A DNA stretch of 64,000 nt from Ignavibacteria bacterium (GTDB taxonomy: Bacteria > Bacteroidota > Ignavibacteria > Kapaibacteriales > UBA2268). The translations under genes were made by a program, and so were the position numbers. The stretch spans positions 24,748-88,747 of the forward strand of contig JAOAEE010000042.1 in assembly GCA_026416955.1 (NCBI GenBank), written 5' to 3'. Below the pieces are notes generated by a model. It was not told where the DNA came from. It searched no databases and worked only from the letters and a program-made list of their open reading frames with translations. Shown one piece after another: positions 34,721-44,500 of the stretch (its first letter is position 1; every line of letters begins with the position of its first letter).

Positions 34721-34754
34721 AATTTGCATTTTTCAAAATTCGAAAATGCAAATT
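34721..34754. promoter_or_regulatory. 34-bp palindrome filling the GT9 / L,D-transpeptidase intergenic space
   Basis: AATTTGCATTTT (34721-34732) and AAAATGCAAATT (34743-34754) are perfect 12-base inverted repeats with a 10-base spacer. They occupy nearly all of the 36 bases between the GT9 ATG (34720) and the transpeptidase GTG (34757). Their symmetry and position suggest a shared operator for both divergent genes; this is inference. Confidence 0.5.
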
Positions 34755-34756
34755 AA

Positions 34757-35656
34757 GTGAAACAATCAGGAAATAATAAGTTTAATCTTGGGATTATTGT
34801 TTCGGCAATAATTTGCATTTTCTTTTCATTCAGATTTCTTCCCGGTAATCATTCCAATGATTATTACGTCCCAAAGGTAAAGAAGATTGGAAAATCAAAC
34901 CTTATTTTCTATTACATACCACTTAAAGATACACTATACTATCTTGGGGATGATTATATAGAAATCAATTTGAAGTTACAATTGGCGTTCCATATTACTC
35001 GCGATGGTGAAATCGACACTGTCAAGATATCCTCGGGGAACAAGTATCTTTCAAAAGGTATAGAAACCCCAACTGGTTTGTTTGCTGTACAAAACAAGGC
35101 CCCAATTCAAATTTCACGTCAATTCGAAAATACTGAAATGTTAAATTGGATAGGGTTTAGCGGGAACATTGGGTTCCACGGTTTAAAAAAGCGTGGATAT
35201 TATTCCAGTTTGGGGCGAAGGCCAAGTTCCCACGGTTGCGTTCGTATGTCGAATGAAGATGGGATTCGTTGGTACAAAAAAATTAAAATTGGAATTCCAG
35301 TTCTAGTTTACAAATCGAAATCAGAAAGGGTTATTAAATTTGCTAGTTTCCAAGATTTCAATCCAAGAGAAGATATTATTGTTCAGAGCCTAAATAGTAG
35401 TGTGGGCAATTTTCTTAACGAGCGGTTAATGAATATTCAACAAGGGTATCATTATTGGAGGAATAGCGGTAGAGTTTTTCTTGCAAGTATGTTGCGTTCA
35501 TATTCTCCGAGAATTGTGGTCGAAACAAATGAACAATTAACGTCGTTTCAACTTCCTAAATTGGTAGGAGAATTGCTAAATGAAAATAATAATGTTTCCA
35601 CATTCGTTTACACCGATATTTTTAATATTTCGGATACTTGCCAAGTAAAAAGATAA
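34757..35656 (+). CDS. L,D-transpeptidase (YkuD family)
   Basis: 299 aa beginning at GTG. N-terminal signal anchor (about 10-28), then the YkuD catalytic domain: GIETPTGLFAVQNKAP, IGFHG with H141 and the active-site block SSHGCVRM with H159 and C161. It crosslinks peptidoglycan via meso-diaminopimelate 3-3 links or attaches proteins to the wall, in the periplasm. The C-terminal roughly 95 residues are an extra helical segment without a known name. The stop is one base from the convergent stop of a T9SS gene. Confidence 0.9.
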   Translation: MKQSGNNKFNLGIIVSAIICIFFSFRFLPGNHSNDYYVPKVKKIGKSNLIFYYIPLKDTLYYLGDDYIEINLKLQLAFHITRDGEIDTVKISSGNKYLSKGIETPTGLFAVQNKAPIQISRQFENTEMLNWIGFSGNIGFHGLKKRGYYSSLGRRPSSHGCVRMSNEDGIRWYKKIKIGIPVLVYKSKSERVIKFASFQDFNPREDIIVQSLNSSVGNFLNERLMNIQQGYHYWRNSGRVFLASMLRSYSPRIVVETNEQLTSFQLPKLVGELLNENNNVSTFVYTDIFNISDTCQVKR

Positions 35657-35657
35657 A

Positions 35658-37259
35658 TTATAATTTGATAAAAGGAATTGTTTGGTTTATTCCTTCAATT
35701 TGAAGTAAATAGAAACCCACTTGTAAGTCGAGTATTGGTACAGAAAAATGATTATTTCTCCAAGTTGGTTCAACTTTTTTTACTTCTTGGCCGAGTATAT
35801 TTAATATTCTAATTTGATTGATTGGGGAATCTAAACTATTTATATAAATTGTTAGTTTATCGGTTTCGTTAATCAAAAAGATAGTTTTAGTGTCGGCAAT
35901 TGGTGTTTCAACTTTTGTTGTTACATTAAGGTTTCGCATAGTAAGATTTGGATTTGTCCTTTTGAAGTTCACTTCCGAGACAAGTAGAGAAGTAGTGTCA
36001 ATAGTGGCAGAAGTTATAGTTTCAGTTAAACTTGGGGATATGGGATTTCCAGAAAGGGAATAGTTGCCCACTTTTACTTCACCGTCGGGAATATTAAATT
36101 CATCATCGGTACGAATAAGAATAATATCGGAATTACCATTGCTAAAAGAATATGAATAACCACCAGCGATAATGGAATTTTGATATTGTGCAACTGCAAA
36201 TCCAATTTCGTCTTGGCTCCCACCGAAAAGTTTTCCTTTTTCGAATTCACCATTATTTTTGAAAGATAATAGCAATAAATCGTTGTTCCAAGAATTTTTG
36301 TCCCTAGCACTACCAATTGCTAAGAACTTGTTTTCTTTATACTTATAGGAGTTCATAATTGTTGTTTCGTATAAATCGGGATAATTGTATGCCCAAAGCA
36401 ATTTTCCATCCTCATCAATTGCAAAGATGAAAATGTCTTTTGTTCCATCGCCGAAAGAATCGGAAGTTCCAATAACAATATAGGTTCCATTGTCATTGAA
36501 AATATTGATAGGGCTTTCGTTTCCTTTCCCACCAAAGGACTTTTGCCAAATAATGTTTCCGTTCGTGTCGATTTTTACCACCCAAGTATCGAATTGACTA
36601 TCTTCGGAAGTAGTAAGAGCGACAAATATATAATTCCCATCGTTAGATTGAACCATATCACGAACTCCCTCGTAGTTTTGAGTTCCATAGTGCTTATGCC
36701 AAAGTAGAGTACCAACGGAATCTGTTTTAAAAACCAAAGCATCGTGGCTTCGTTTGCCACCAAGGTAAGACCAGCCACCAACTAAAAAGCCCCCGTCGGG
36801 AGTTTGAATAACACTTGCAATTGCATTGTCGTCGTAGGTACCATAGGCTTTTTGCCAAAGGATATCCCCATTGTTATTGACTGTTAATAGAAGGATTTCA
36901 GAGCTTCCAGCACCGAAGGAGCGTGTGTGTCCTCCGACCAAAATTTGATTGTTCTTTGTTTGAAGGAGTACTTGAACATAATCAAGTTCATACTCACCAA
37001 AGGAATATTGCCAAACAATATTTCCATTTCCGAAAATTTTCATTAGCAAAATATTTTCACCTTGATTTTGTACTGCATTTGTCCAACCACCTATTATAAT
37101 TTCCTCATTTTGTAAGGGTAGGATAAAATGCAATACATCGCTATTGGGTTCTTCGTAGAGTTTTACCCAATATCTTTCGTTATATTGTGGAAAAGAATTG
37201 TATAGAAAAAAAGGAAAGATTAGTAGGAATTTTAACATAAAAAGAAAATTACTTTTCAT
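35658..37259 (-). CDS. Secreted beta-propeller protein with T9SS sorting domain
   Basis: 533 aa. Signal peptide about 1-24 (KFLLIFPFFLYNSFPQ). Six or more repeats of about 50 aa with W-x-K/H-x-(F/Y)-G cores (GDILWQKAYG, GTLLWHKHYG, GNIIWQKSFG) and GGW/GGH turns, typical of secreted Bacteroidota propellers. Residues about 455-533 are a type-A T9SS C-terminal domain: IRILNILGQEVKKV, LDLQVGFYLLQIEG, IPFIKL. Export to the cell surface is expected; the ligand is unknown. It stands between the L,D-transpeptidase gene and tRNA-Leu. Confidence 0.85.
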   Translation of the reverse strand: MKSNFLFMLKFLLIFPFFLYNSFPQYNERYWVKLYEEPNSDVLHFILPLQNEEIIIGGWTNAVQNQGENILLMKIFGNGNIVWQYSFGEYELDYVQVLLQTKNNQILVGGHTRSFGAGSSEILLLTVNNNGDILWQKAYGTYDDNAIASVIQTPDGGFLVGGWSYLGGKRSHDALVFKTDSVGTLLWHKHYGTQNYEGVRDMVQSNDGNYIFVALTTSEDSQFDTWVVKIDTNGNIIWQKSFGGKGNESPINIFNDNGTYIVIGTSDSFGDGTKDIFIFAIDEDGKLLWAYNYPDLYETTIMNSYKYKENKFLAIGSARDKNSWNNDLLLLSFKNNGEFEKGKLFGGSQDEIGFAVAQYQNSIIAGGYSYSFSNGNSDIILIRTDDEFNIPDGEVKVGNYSLSGNPISPSLTETITSATIDTTSLLVSEVNFKRTNPNLTMRNLNVTTKVETPIADTKTIFLINETDKLTIYINSLDSPINQIRILNILGQEVKKVEPTWRNNHFSVPILDLQVGFYLLQIEGINQTIPFIKL

Positions 37260-37368
37260 TTTGCCTCCGAAGTTAATAAGTAACTAATCAAAATTACAAA
37301 AAAATAATAATTATTATGAATTTTGTTCGAGTTTTTTTATTAATTTAGTATTCCTAGAAGATATAGAT

Positions 37369-37452
37369 GCGGAAGTGGCGGAATTGGCAGACGCACCATC
37401 TTGAGGGGGTGGCGCCCGGTAGGGCGTGCGGGTTCAAGTCCCGCCTTCCGCA
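37369..37452 (+). tRNA. tRNA-Leu (anticodon GAG)
   Basis: Acceptor GCGGAAG (37369-37375) pairs with CTTCCGC (37445-37451), discriminator A. D-arm GAATTGGCAGAC, anticodon stem CCATC/GGTGG with loop TTGAGGG, so the anticodon is GAG at 37403-37405, reading CUC/CUU. A long variable arm (GCCCGGTAGGGC) and T-arm GGTTCAAGTCC complete a class II tRNA. CCA is not encoded. Confidence 0.96.
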
Positions 37453-37481
37453 CTTGCAAGAGTGGAGTAAGTGCTTTTTTT
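37450..37481 (+). terminator. Possible terminator after tRNA-Leu
   Basis: GCACTT at 37450-37455 (overlapping the acceptor end) can pair with AAGTGC at 37469-37474 before a run of T. A 6-bp stem with a 13-base loop is weak, so this is tentative. Confidence 0.4.
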
Positions 37482-37588
37482 CTGGCCAAGAGAAAGTTCA
37501 TCCAATTTTAGACGCTTCTTACCACGAGCAAACCAAAAATTGAGAGGGTTTATCCCTCGATTATGTTAGATAAATTTTGGAGGCAACT

Positions 37589-38305
37589 ATGGATGAACAA
37601 ATTCAAACTGCTGGCGAAAGCCAACCAACATCACTTCCCGAATTCGACCTAAGCGTAGGTTCCATTATCGCAAACGGCTTCACAATTGGATTTAAGTACT
37701 TCTTCCAGATTCTTTTGTCTTTTATTCTTTGGGTGCTTACTTTTTGGATTCCTTATGTTAATGTAGGAACAACTATTGGGCTTTATGGCCTGATTGTGAA
37801 GATGTCGAAGGACGAAAGCTTTGATATTTTTGAAATTTTTCGTAAAGAATATCGTGCGATAATACCCGAATTTTTAATTTTGGTTGCCTTGCAGGGTTTG
37901 GCTTTGTATTTCGCCTTTGCATTTTTTATAATTCCCGGGATAATTGTTGGAATTGCATTGGGATTTTCGTACTTTTTCTTAATTGACAAAAAAATGGGAG
38001 TTTTAGAATCGCTTTATGCCTCCAATAAAACAACTTATGGGCACAAATGGGATATCTTTGGTGCAATGTTTATTATTTATCTTATTGGTTTGGTTCCAAC
38101 ACTTATTTTTTGGTTGTTGTTTAGGACAACACCAGATGAATTTACAGAATTTTCTGAATTTGGACCACAATTTAATATATTATCTTTCTTAGGTTTACCT
38201 AATGCACTTGGTGTTGTTCTAATTATTATTGTTTGGTTAATAATCTCTGCTGTAATATATGGTGCCGAAGCATATATTTATAGGCAATTAGCAAAAAAAA
38301 TATGA
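37589..38305 (+). CDS. Integral membrane protein of unknown function
   Basis: 238 aa from ATG 37589, which has GGAGG eight bases before it; the TTG at 37577 would put that ribosome binding site inside the gene. The N-terminal roughly 25 residues are soluble and polar, then about five hydrophobic helices follow, including ILLSFILWVLTFWIP, FAFFIIPGIIVGIALGFSYFFL, GAMFIIYLIGLVPTLIFWLLF and VVLIIIVWLIISAVIYG. It resembles DUF4013-type membrane proteins in layout, but I cannot confirm this. The neighbours are tRNA-Leu and the TPR-GT2 locus. Confidence 0.65.
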   Translation: MDEQIQTAGESQPTSLPEFDLSVGSIIANGFTIGFKYFFQILLSFILWVLTFWIPYVNVGTTIGLYGLIVKMSKDESFDIFEIFRKEYRAIIPEFLILVALQGLALYFAFAFFIIPGIIVGIALGFSYFFLIDKKMGVLESLYASNKTTYGHKWDIFGAMFIIYLIGLVPTLIFWLLFRTTPDEFTEFSEFGPQFNILSFLGLPNALGVVLIIIVWLIISAVIYGAEAYIYRQLAKKI

Positions 38306-38370
38306 TTTGATAATCGCAAGTAGCAAATGGCACAAAATTTGTTGATAATTTTATTTTCTATGAGGATTTA

Positions 38371-38709
38371 ATGGATAATCTTTTTTTTGAAGAAAAAGGC
38401 GAAAAATTGCCAGAAGAGGTATCGCTGGAAAATGCTGTGCAAAAAGCAATCTTTTTTTTCGAGAAACGGGATTTTGCAAATTCTTTACCCTATATTGTTG
38501 ATGCAATAGAAATTTGCGAAAAATTTGGAATAGGCATTCCAAATCTTTATTTGATGCGCGCTTATGCAGAATTTGAAATTGGTGAACCCGAAAAAGCTTT
38601 AGTTTCTATTGATAAAGAAATAACCAATTATCCATTCAATTCCCGTGCGTTTGAAATAAAAGAACAAATACAATTTGCATTAGAAAAAAAAAGATTAAAC
38701 AACATTTAA
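38371..38709 (+). CDS. TPR-like N-terminal half of a split glycosyltransferase gene
   Basis: 112 codons from a solid ATG. The sequence AIFFFEKRDFANSLPYIVDAI, then YAEFEIGEPEKALVSIDKEI, shows two to three tetratricopeptide-like helix pairs. It ends EKKRLNNI and stops at 38709, right after an A9 run (38684-38692). A glycosyltransferase frame without any ATG, GTG or TTG of its own in the needed stretch is open on the -1 side from 38655. The likeliest reading is that this is the N-terminal half of a TPR-GT2 protein of about 400 aa, interrupted at the A9 run. Confidence 0.55.
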   Translation: MDNLFFEEKGEKLPEEVSLENAVQKAIFFFEKRDFANSLPYIVDAIEICEKFGIGIPNLYLMRAYAEFEIGEPEKALVSIDKEITNYPFNSRAFEIKEQIQFALEKKRLNNI

Positions 38710-39578
38710 ATATTTCCCAAAAAGAAGGGAAAAGTACCAACATTGAACTTTCGATAATTATTCCTGTTCATAATAATTGGAATTTCACACAAAAATGCCT
38801 CGAAGAATTAATAAAGAATACAAGTACAAAAATTGAAATTATTGTTATAGATAATAACTCTTTCGATGCCACAAAAGAAGAGTTACCAAAGGTTGCCGAT
38901 AAATCCAATATTCGTTTCATTCGAAATGAAATAGAGAACACCTATGCAAAGTCGAACAACCAAGGTGCAAAGATTGCTCAAGGTAGTTATTTAATATTTA
39001 TTAATAATGATGTATTTGTGTGGAAAGATTGGGATAGAAAACTTCTAAGTGTTTTTAACGAGCAAAGGGAAATAGCAATTCAAGGAGCAAGACTTCTTTA
39101 TCCGCAGAACTTAATACAACACTGTGGTATAGTTTTTAGGCAATTGGACAAAGGGATAAAACACCATTATCATATTTATTTGGGAAAGCCTTGGAATTCG
39201 CTTTGTGTATCGAAGAGTAGAGAATATCAATGCGTTACGGGTGCTTTGCTTGCTATTCGCAGGGAAGTTTTCGAACAAATTGGTGGTTTCGATGAGAATT
39301 ATGTTTTCGGACACGAAGATTTAGATTTATGTATTTCCGCAAGGAAGTTGGGATACAAGGTTTGGTATAATGCCGATTGTGTTGCTTACCATTTTGAATC
39401 GATGACAAAAAAATTAAAAGGCCTTGAAAAGTTTGAACTGAAATTGAGCGACCCAAACTCGATTGATTTTAAAAACTATGTCTATTTTCATAGTAAATGG
39501 GGAGATTTTATAGAAGTTGATGATTATAAATATTACTTAGAAGATGGGGAAATTAATCCTTTCTTAAGAGTAAAATAA
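38655..39578 (+). CDS. GT2 family glycosyltransferase, C-terminal half of a split TPR-GT2 gene
   Basis: The frame is open from 38655 to the TAA at 39576. It shows all GT2 parts: LSIIIPVHNNW, EIIVIDNNSFDAT, FIRNEIENTYAKSNNQG, the DxD-like LIFINNDVF, then CVTGALLAIRREVF and FGHEDLDLCISARKLGYKVW. The conventional first start is a GTG at 39018, which would remove the nucleotide-binding half, so that cannot be the real start. There is no start codon between 38655 and 39018 in this frame. A -1 shift at the A9 run fuses it to the TPR half. If intact, it transfers a sugar from a nucleotide sugar to an unknown acceptor. Confidence 0.7.
   Translation, partial: NKRTNTICIRKKKIKQHLNISQKEGKSTNIELSIIIPVHNNWNFTQKCLEELIKNTSTKIEIIVIDNNSFDATKEELPKVADKSNIRFIRNEIENTYAKSNNQGAKIAQGSYLIFINNDVFVWKDWDRKLLSVFNEQREIAIQGARLLYPQNLIQHCGIVFRQLDKGIKHHYHIYLGKPWNSLCVSKSREYQCVTGALLAIRREVFEQIGGFDENYVFGHEDLDLCISARKLGYKVWYNADCVAYHFESMTKKLKGLEKFELKLSDPNSIDFKNYVYFHSKWGDFIEVDDYKYYLEDGEINPFLRVK
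38684..38692 (+). other. A9 slippery run at the TPR-GT2 frame change
   Basis: In the TPR frame the codons are GAA AAA AAA AGA, so A-AAA-AAA is a textbook -1 slippery heptamer. A slip gives GAA AAA AAA AAG ATT AAA and continues into the glycosyltransferase. The same run would also allow transcriptional slippage or a one-base indel. Confidence 0.5.
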
Positions 39579-39637
39579 TGTAAGGAAAATTTCCACTTGT
39601 GTAAATTCGTTTAAACAGTTTTTTCTAAAAGAAAAGT

Positions 39638-40435
39638 ATGTTTAGAAAGCGCAAAAAGAAGAAAGAAGAAAAAGCAGAAATGAGTTTTCTCGAACACTTA
39701 GATGAACTAAGGCGGCGAATAATATATTCTCTAATTGGAATCGCAGTTGGTTGTGCTGTTGTTGGATACAAAATTGATTTCGTTATTGAAAAAATTTTGC
39801 TTGCACCAGCTTTAAAGGTTGGATTAAAATTGCAAAACCTTCAACCATTTGGTCAACCATTTCTTTATTTTAAAGTTCTGTTAATCGGCGGTTTAATAAT
39901 TGCATTGCCATTTGTTTTATTCCAATTGTGGAAGTTTGTTGCACCGGGATTATATCCCAACGAAAAGAAGTGGGTGAGGTTAATTACATTTTTTACAACT
40001 TTTTGTTTTGTTGCTGGTGTTGTTTTTTCGTACTATATAATGATACCTTTTATGCTCAATTTTAGTGCATATTTTGGTACACAAATGATAGAAAATAAGT
40101 TCGATATAAACTACTACTTTGGTTTTGTTTCGATGATGGTTCTTGCTTCGGGATTAGTATTCGAAATGCCGATGATTAGCTTTGTCCTTTCTCGTTTTGG
40201 ACTTTTGACTGCTAAATTTTTGCGAAAATACCGAAGGCACTCTATTATTGTAATACTTATTCTTGCAGCAATTTTGACACCTACGCCCGACCCAGTAAAT
40301 CAATTGGTTTTTGCATTACCTTTGTTTATTTTATATGAAATTAGTATATGGGTCGTCGCTGCAACCGAAAGAAGGTCGAAAAGAATCAATGATGAAGCAA
40401 ATCTTGAAAGTATGAATGAGAATAACAAATTGTGA
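39638..40435 (+). CDS. tatC: Sec-independent (Tat) protein translocase subunit TatC
   Basis: 265 aa. A basic N-terminus (RKRKKKKEEK) is followed by the TatC signature FLEHLDELRRRI and six hydrophobic helices. Further family marks: PFLYFKVLLIGGLIIALPF, LWKFVAPGLYPNEKKW and AAILTPTPDPVNQLVFALPLF. It is the receptor for twin-arginine signal peptides in the inner membrane. TatA/B is not next to it. The ATG is chosen for the continuous basic N-terminus; the ATG at residue 15 is also possible. Confidence 0.95.
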   Translation: MFRKRKKKKEEKAEMSFLEHLDELRRRIIYSLIGIAVGCAVVGYKIDFVIEKILLAPALKVGLKLQNLQPFGQPFLYFKVLLIGGLIIALPFVLFQLWKFVAPGLYPNEKKWVRLITFFTTFCFVAGVVFSYYIMIPFMLNFSAYFGTQMIENKFDINYYFGFVSMMVLASGLVFEMPMISFVLSRFGLLTAKFLRKYRRHSIIVILILAAILTPTPDPVNQLVFALPLFILYEISIWVVAATERRSKRINDEANLESMNENNKL

Positions 40436-40774
40436 AAATTCGGTTATCTAACTATTTAGAAAAGATGAATTTTAGAAGAAATTTTGAAAAATTATTTTTT
40501 TTAATTAATTTGTTCTTTTTTCAATTTGAAAATAGTGTCCTTTATTTCGTTATTGTGTAAGAAATCTTTTGAAAATTTGATTTTGTGAAAATTACTTAAC
40601 ACTGTGTTTTGATGTCAACATTTTTTATGGGGGGAAAGTAAAAAATTGAAGATAAAATGTTATTTTTTTCGAAAAAGATTGATTATTTCAAATTTTATCT
40701 TGGTAATTTAGCAATTGGCGAGTTCATCTTGAACTCGGTACATTTTTGTAGTATTGCTTAGGGGAAAAGTTAAA
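40436..40774. other. Intergenic region with palindrome, no gene
   Basis: 339 bases. It contains CGAGTTCA-TCT-TGAACTCG (40719-40737), a perfect 8-bp inverted repeat just upstream of the next start, and a GGGGGG run (40629-40634) followed only by a 21-codon TTG frame that I do not regard as a gene. The palindrome could be an operator or, being followed by a short T5, a weak hairpin. Confidence 0.4.
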
Positions 40775-41488
40775 GTGAAAGAAATTGCAGAAAGAAAAAG
40801 AACAGAGGTCGAGGAAAGCAAGGAGAAGAGCAAGTTTCAATTATTTGTTGAACAGAACCAAAAGGCAATAAATATTGGTGCGCTCGGAATAATTGTTCTT
40901 GTAATACTTGTATTTGTCGTAAGATATTTTGTATCAAAATCTGAGGAAGAGAAAGAAAGAAAAGCTTCTGTTGCAATTTCCAGAATACTTCCATTTATCG
41001 AAAATGCTGAATACGAAATGGCATTAAAAGGAGATAAGACAAGAAAAGTTCGTGGCGAGGAAATTATTGGATTGGTGGACATAGTGAAAAAGTATAAAGG
41101 TGTACCTCAATCCTATGTTGCTGCTGTTTATGCTGGAAATTGCTATTTGCAACTCGAAAAATATAAAGATGCTATTGAATATTTTAAAATTGCTCTTGAT
41201 TCTAAATCAGCAATCGTTTTGGAAGGAGCATCTGCTGGTTTGGGTGTCTGTTACGAGAATATGAAAAATTACAACGAGGCTGCAAAATATTACGAGATGG
41301 CTTCGAATTATGCTCTTCCGATAGGAATAAAGGATAGATACTTGTATTTTCAAGCATTATGTTTAGAAAAAGTAGGAGACAAAAAGAAAGCAGAAAAATT
41401 GTTTAGGACAATCATAGGGAACAATCAATCTGAATTTGTAGGTTTAGCCAAGGCTGGATTAATCCGACTTGGCACAATTATTGAGTAA
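40775..41488 (+). CDS. TPR-containing membrane-anchored protein
   Basis: 237 aa from the GTG at 40775, which has AGGGG ten bases upstream; a TTG at 40754 would place that site inside. The charged N-terminus KEIAERKRTEVEESKEKSK precedes one transmembrane helix (about 33-53, GALGIIVLVILVFVVRYFV), and about four TPR motifs follow (SYVAAVYAGNCYLQLEKYKDAIEYFKIAL, GASAGLGVCYENMKNYNEAAKYYEMA). The layout is like YfgM/BamD-type periplasmic assembly scaffolds. It precedes the T9SS surface-protein island, so a role in envelope assembly is conceivable but unproven. Confidence 0.75.
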   Translation: MKEIAERKRTEVEESKEKSKFQLFVEQNQKAINIGALGIIVLVILVFVVRYFVSKSEEEKERKASVAISRILPFIENAEYEMALKGDKTRKVRGEEIIGLVDIVKKYKGVPQSYVAAVYAGNCYLQLEKYKDAIEYFKIALDSKSAIVLEGASAGLGVCYENMKNYNEAAKYYEMASNYALPIGIKDRYLYFQALCLEKVGDKKKAEKLFRTIIGNNQSEFVGLAKAGLIRLGTIIE

Positions 41489-41585
41489 AATAATTTGATT
41501 TTGAAAAAATGTTAAAAGTGTTGAAATTTTTTAACAAAGAAATAGATAATGTTAAATTAATTAGTAGCAATTATTAGGAGGAGTT

Positions 41586-44500
41586 ATGCAACGATTGCTT
41601 CGTTTAAGTCTTTTTTTGGTTTTGTTAGGTATTATAACATTTAATACCTATGCACAACCACAAGCATTCGTTTCGGGGCGAGTTGCTCCGGGCGATGTTC
41701 GTGTATTCGTGAAGGATACTGTCTACATTATTAATCGCGATTTTGTTATTGGTGGAACTTTAATTATTGAACCTGGGACAACAATTAGGTTCTATCCAAA
41801 TGGTCGTTTGATTGACTCTGTTGGTGGTAGAATTATTGCTGATGGTTTTGCTACCGCTTCCTACACACCTAATCCCGGTGGTTTGAATCCAACAGATATA
41901 CCCGGCTCATCAAGAAACCCATACAATTGGGATGGCTATTCAGACTTGAATTACTTCCTTTACAGTGGTGTTGTTAATGTTGGTACTCAACGGGATTTAA
42001 CAATTCATCCGAACAAATACAACTATATGTTCGGGGTTGTTTTGAACAAAAATACAAGGACATTTTCGAATTGGCCCGAAGTTGCAATTCCATTAAGTGG
42101 TAACCAAGCCCTACTACCTTTTGAATATGCAATAATGTTCTATGCTGCTCGGTTGCAAAACGACCCGACAAACGACCACAACCTTTGGTTATATCCTTGG
42201 AAAAGGTATGGTGGCCGCGATGTAAATATTGTTCCCGCAAAGATTAGATTTATTGGTCAACCAGAAAATAACTTTTCACGTGAATGGGGTCATATCGTTA
42301 TTCTACCTGGGGCAAGGGCAGCATTCTTCCGAAACTGTTCATTCGAAGGATTCAGAAAAGACATTACAGTTGGAAATAAGCCATTTTATGGTACAGATTT
42401 AGGTGCTACTTGGACAAATTTGAATGAAACTTTGGCAAAATTAACTAATGGAACTGGTGGTGTTATTACCTCTTTGTCGTCTCGATTATGGCTTTTGAAT
42501 TGCGAATTCCGAAATAATATGGCTCGTCACCGTGGTGGTGCTTTGGCGCTCTTGCAAGCCCCAGACGGTTATCCAGTCGACCCAATAGTTAATACTCTAC
42601 CTAATTATCCACCAGACAAAAACCCAAATTATGTTGAAAGAACTGGTGAGATTTCGAAAATATTAAGAGATATTCCAATTAAAGCTTACGATTTGATAGA
42701 TGAATCAAGTACTGAACCTTTAACTGGATTTCAAAGACAGTCTATTGAAGATGGTAGATTGGCTTTGCTTTTGGGACGAATTAGAAATGTGAAATTTGAA
42801 AACAACTATGTCCAATTGGCAAATGTTCGTACTCGATTGATTGGCAACCCACCAATCCCAGTTGTAACTGATGCCACTGACGAACCAGCATCATATCCAC
42901 AACAATTTGGTAACCAGGCTTTTGGTGGTGCTATTTATCTAGCTGGAAGAAATGACCAATATGGGCAAGACACAAGAATCGAAGTTGGTCTTGGTATAAA
43001 TAATTCAATTAAAACTACTTCAAGAGGAACGATTGTATTCCCGAATGGAGATACATTCGAAGCAACTGGAAATACAGCAAGCAACTACCAAAACAATGGT
43101 AATACACAAGGTGCCCGTGGTGGTGCTATTTATGTTGGTGCAAATACTTCATTGATAGTAGCTGGTAAATTCATTTCTAACGAAACCTATGTAAAATATT
43201 TACAAGACTCCATTACTGGTACCAATAGTGGTTACTTCTCTCGTGGTGGTGCAATATTTGTTGAGAATACATATGGTAGACTCCAAGTGCGAGGTGGCCC
43301 ACAACGAGATGCTCTTGGAAACGAGACCCAATTTGTAAATAACCGTTCTGGTTCTGGTGGAGCAATATTTGTCGATGGAAATGCATATCCCGAGATGTCT
43401 CCAATTATTGGAGGCTCCGATGTATCTCCAATTACACGTGATTATGGTTTCAACATTAAGTTCATAGGTAATACTGCAACAGCATTTGGGGGTGCTATTT
43501 ATACTGCACGCAATATGACAATTGTTGGAGCAGGCGGTGTCGAGGCTAATGCAGTAATTGGATACGGTGGAAATTATCCTGTGTTGTTCGAAAATAATAG
43601 AGCTGGATTTGGTGGTGGTGCAGTTGAAATCCACATACCCCAAGGGTCTTTATTAATCCCACCTCAACAAAGAGCTGTTGAACTTCGAAGAGTTCAATTT
43701 ATAAATAATGTTGTCGGGCAAGGAGTTGCGCAAATAAACAAGCCTTATATCCGAGGTGGTGGAGCAATGTACACCGTTGGTGCAGACCTTAATGTTGTAA
43801 AAGGTGTGCAATTTATTGCCAATAAGGTGTACAATGGAAATGGTGGTGCATTGGCAATGGTGAACCCCGAATTCAATACAAAACGATACTTTGTAACTGA
43901 TGTTGATAACGTTACCATCGACCCCAATACAATGTTGGCTTTGGATTTCACTTCCACAGATGATATCTTTACTTACAAGACCTATTCTACCAGATATTAT
44001 CCCGATACAAGAATGTTGACACAGTTCCTCGATAATGAAATCATTGTTGAGCAAAGTGTACTTCAAACTCAAAGTGGAAGTGGTACTACTCAAATTGAAG
44101 CTGGAACTGAGCAAACAGTTGCCGATTTGTATGATGTAGCATTCTATGAGCCAAGTTCCGGATTTGCTGTTGGCCATTATGGTACAATTATTAAGATTAC
44201 CCAAGGCGGCGACAAATGGCAATATACAAATTATTCCCAACCATATCGCTTAATGGCTATTACATTTAAAGGAAATAATGGATTTATTGTTGGTGACCGG
44301 GGAGTAATTCTTAAGACAGAAAATAATGGTTCAACCTGGCGTGAAGTTATGCCTGCAATTTACTCTTATGTTCTAAATGATGTATTCTTCCCAACCGCAA
44401 CTGTTGGATATGCAGTTGGGTCTAACGGAATGATTTTAAAGACAACAGATGCTGGCGAAACTTGGACCCAAGTTGGTATTGGCATTACAACAAACACTTT

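Noticed and set aside
34746..34760. A four-codon ATG frame (MQIK) before the L,D-transpeptidase as a leader peptide
   Set aside because: It arises from the palindrome arm and has no ribosome binding site; a leader role cannot be supported.
40646..40712. A 21-codon TTG-started frame behind a GGGGGG run in the gap before the TPR membrane protein
   Set aside because: Too short, low complexity and without any recognisable motif; the G-run spacing is loose.
42900..43700. Repeated GGAI-coding tracts as possible CRISPR or satellite repeats
   Set aside because: The DNA repeats are not identical or evenly spaced; they are protein-level beta-helix turns.
43200..44240. Long antisense frames of 147 and 195 aa across the giant protein gene
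   Set aside because: They mirror its repetitive Gly/Val/Asn codon use; no start context, no domain and the sense frame is continuous.
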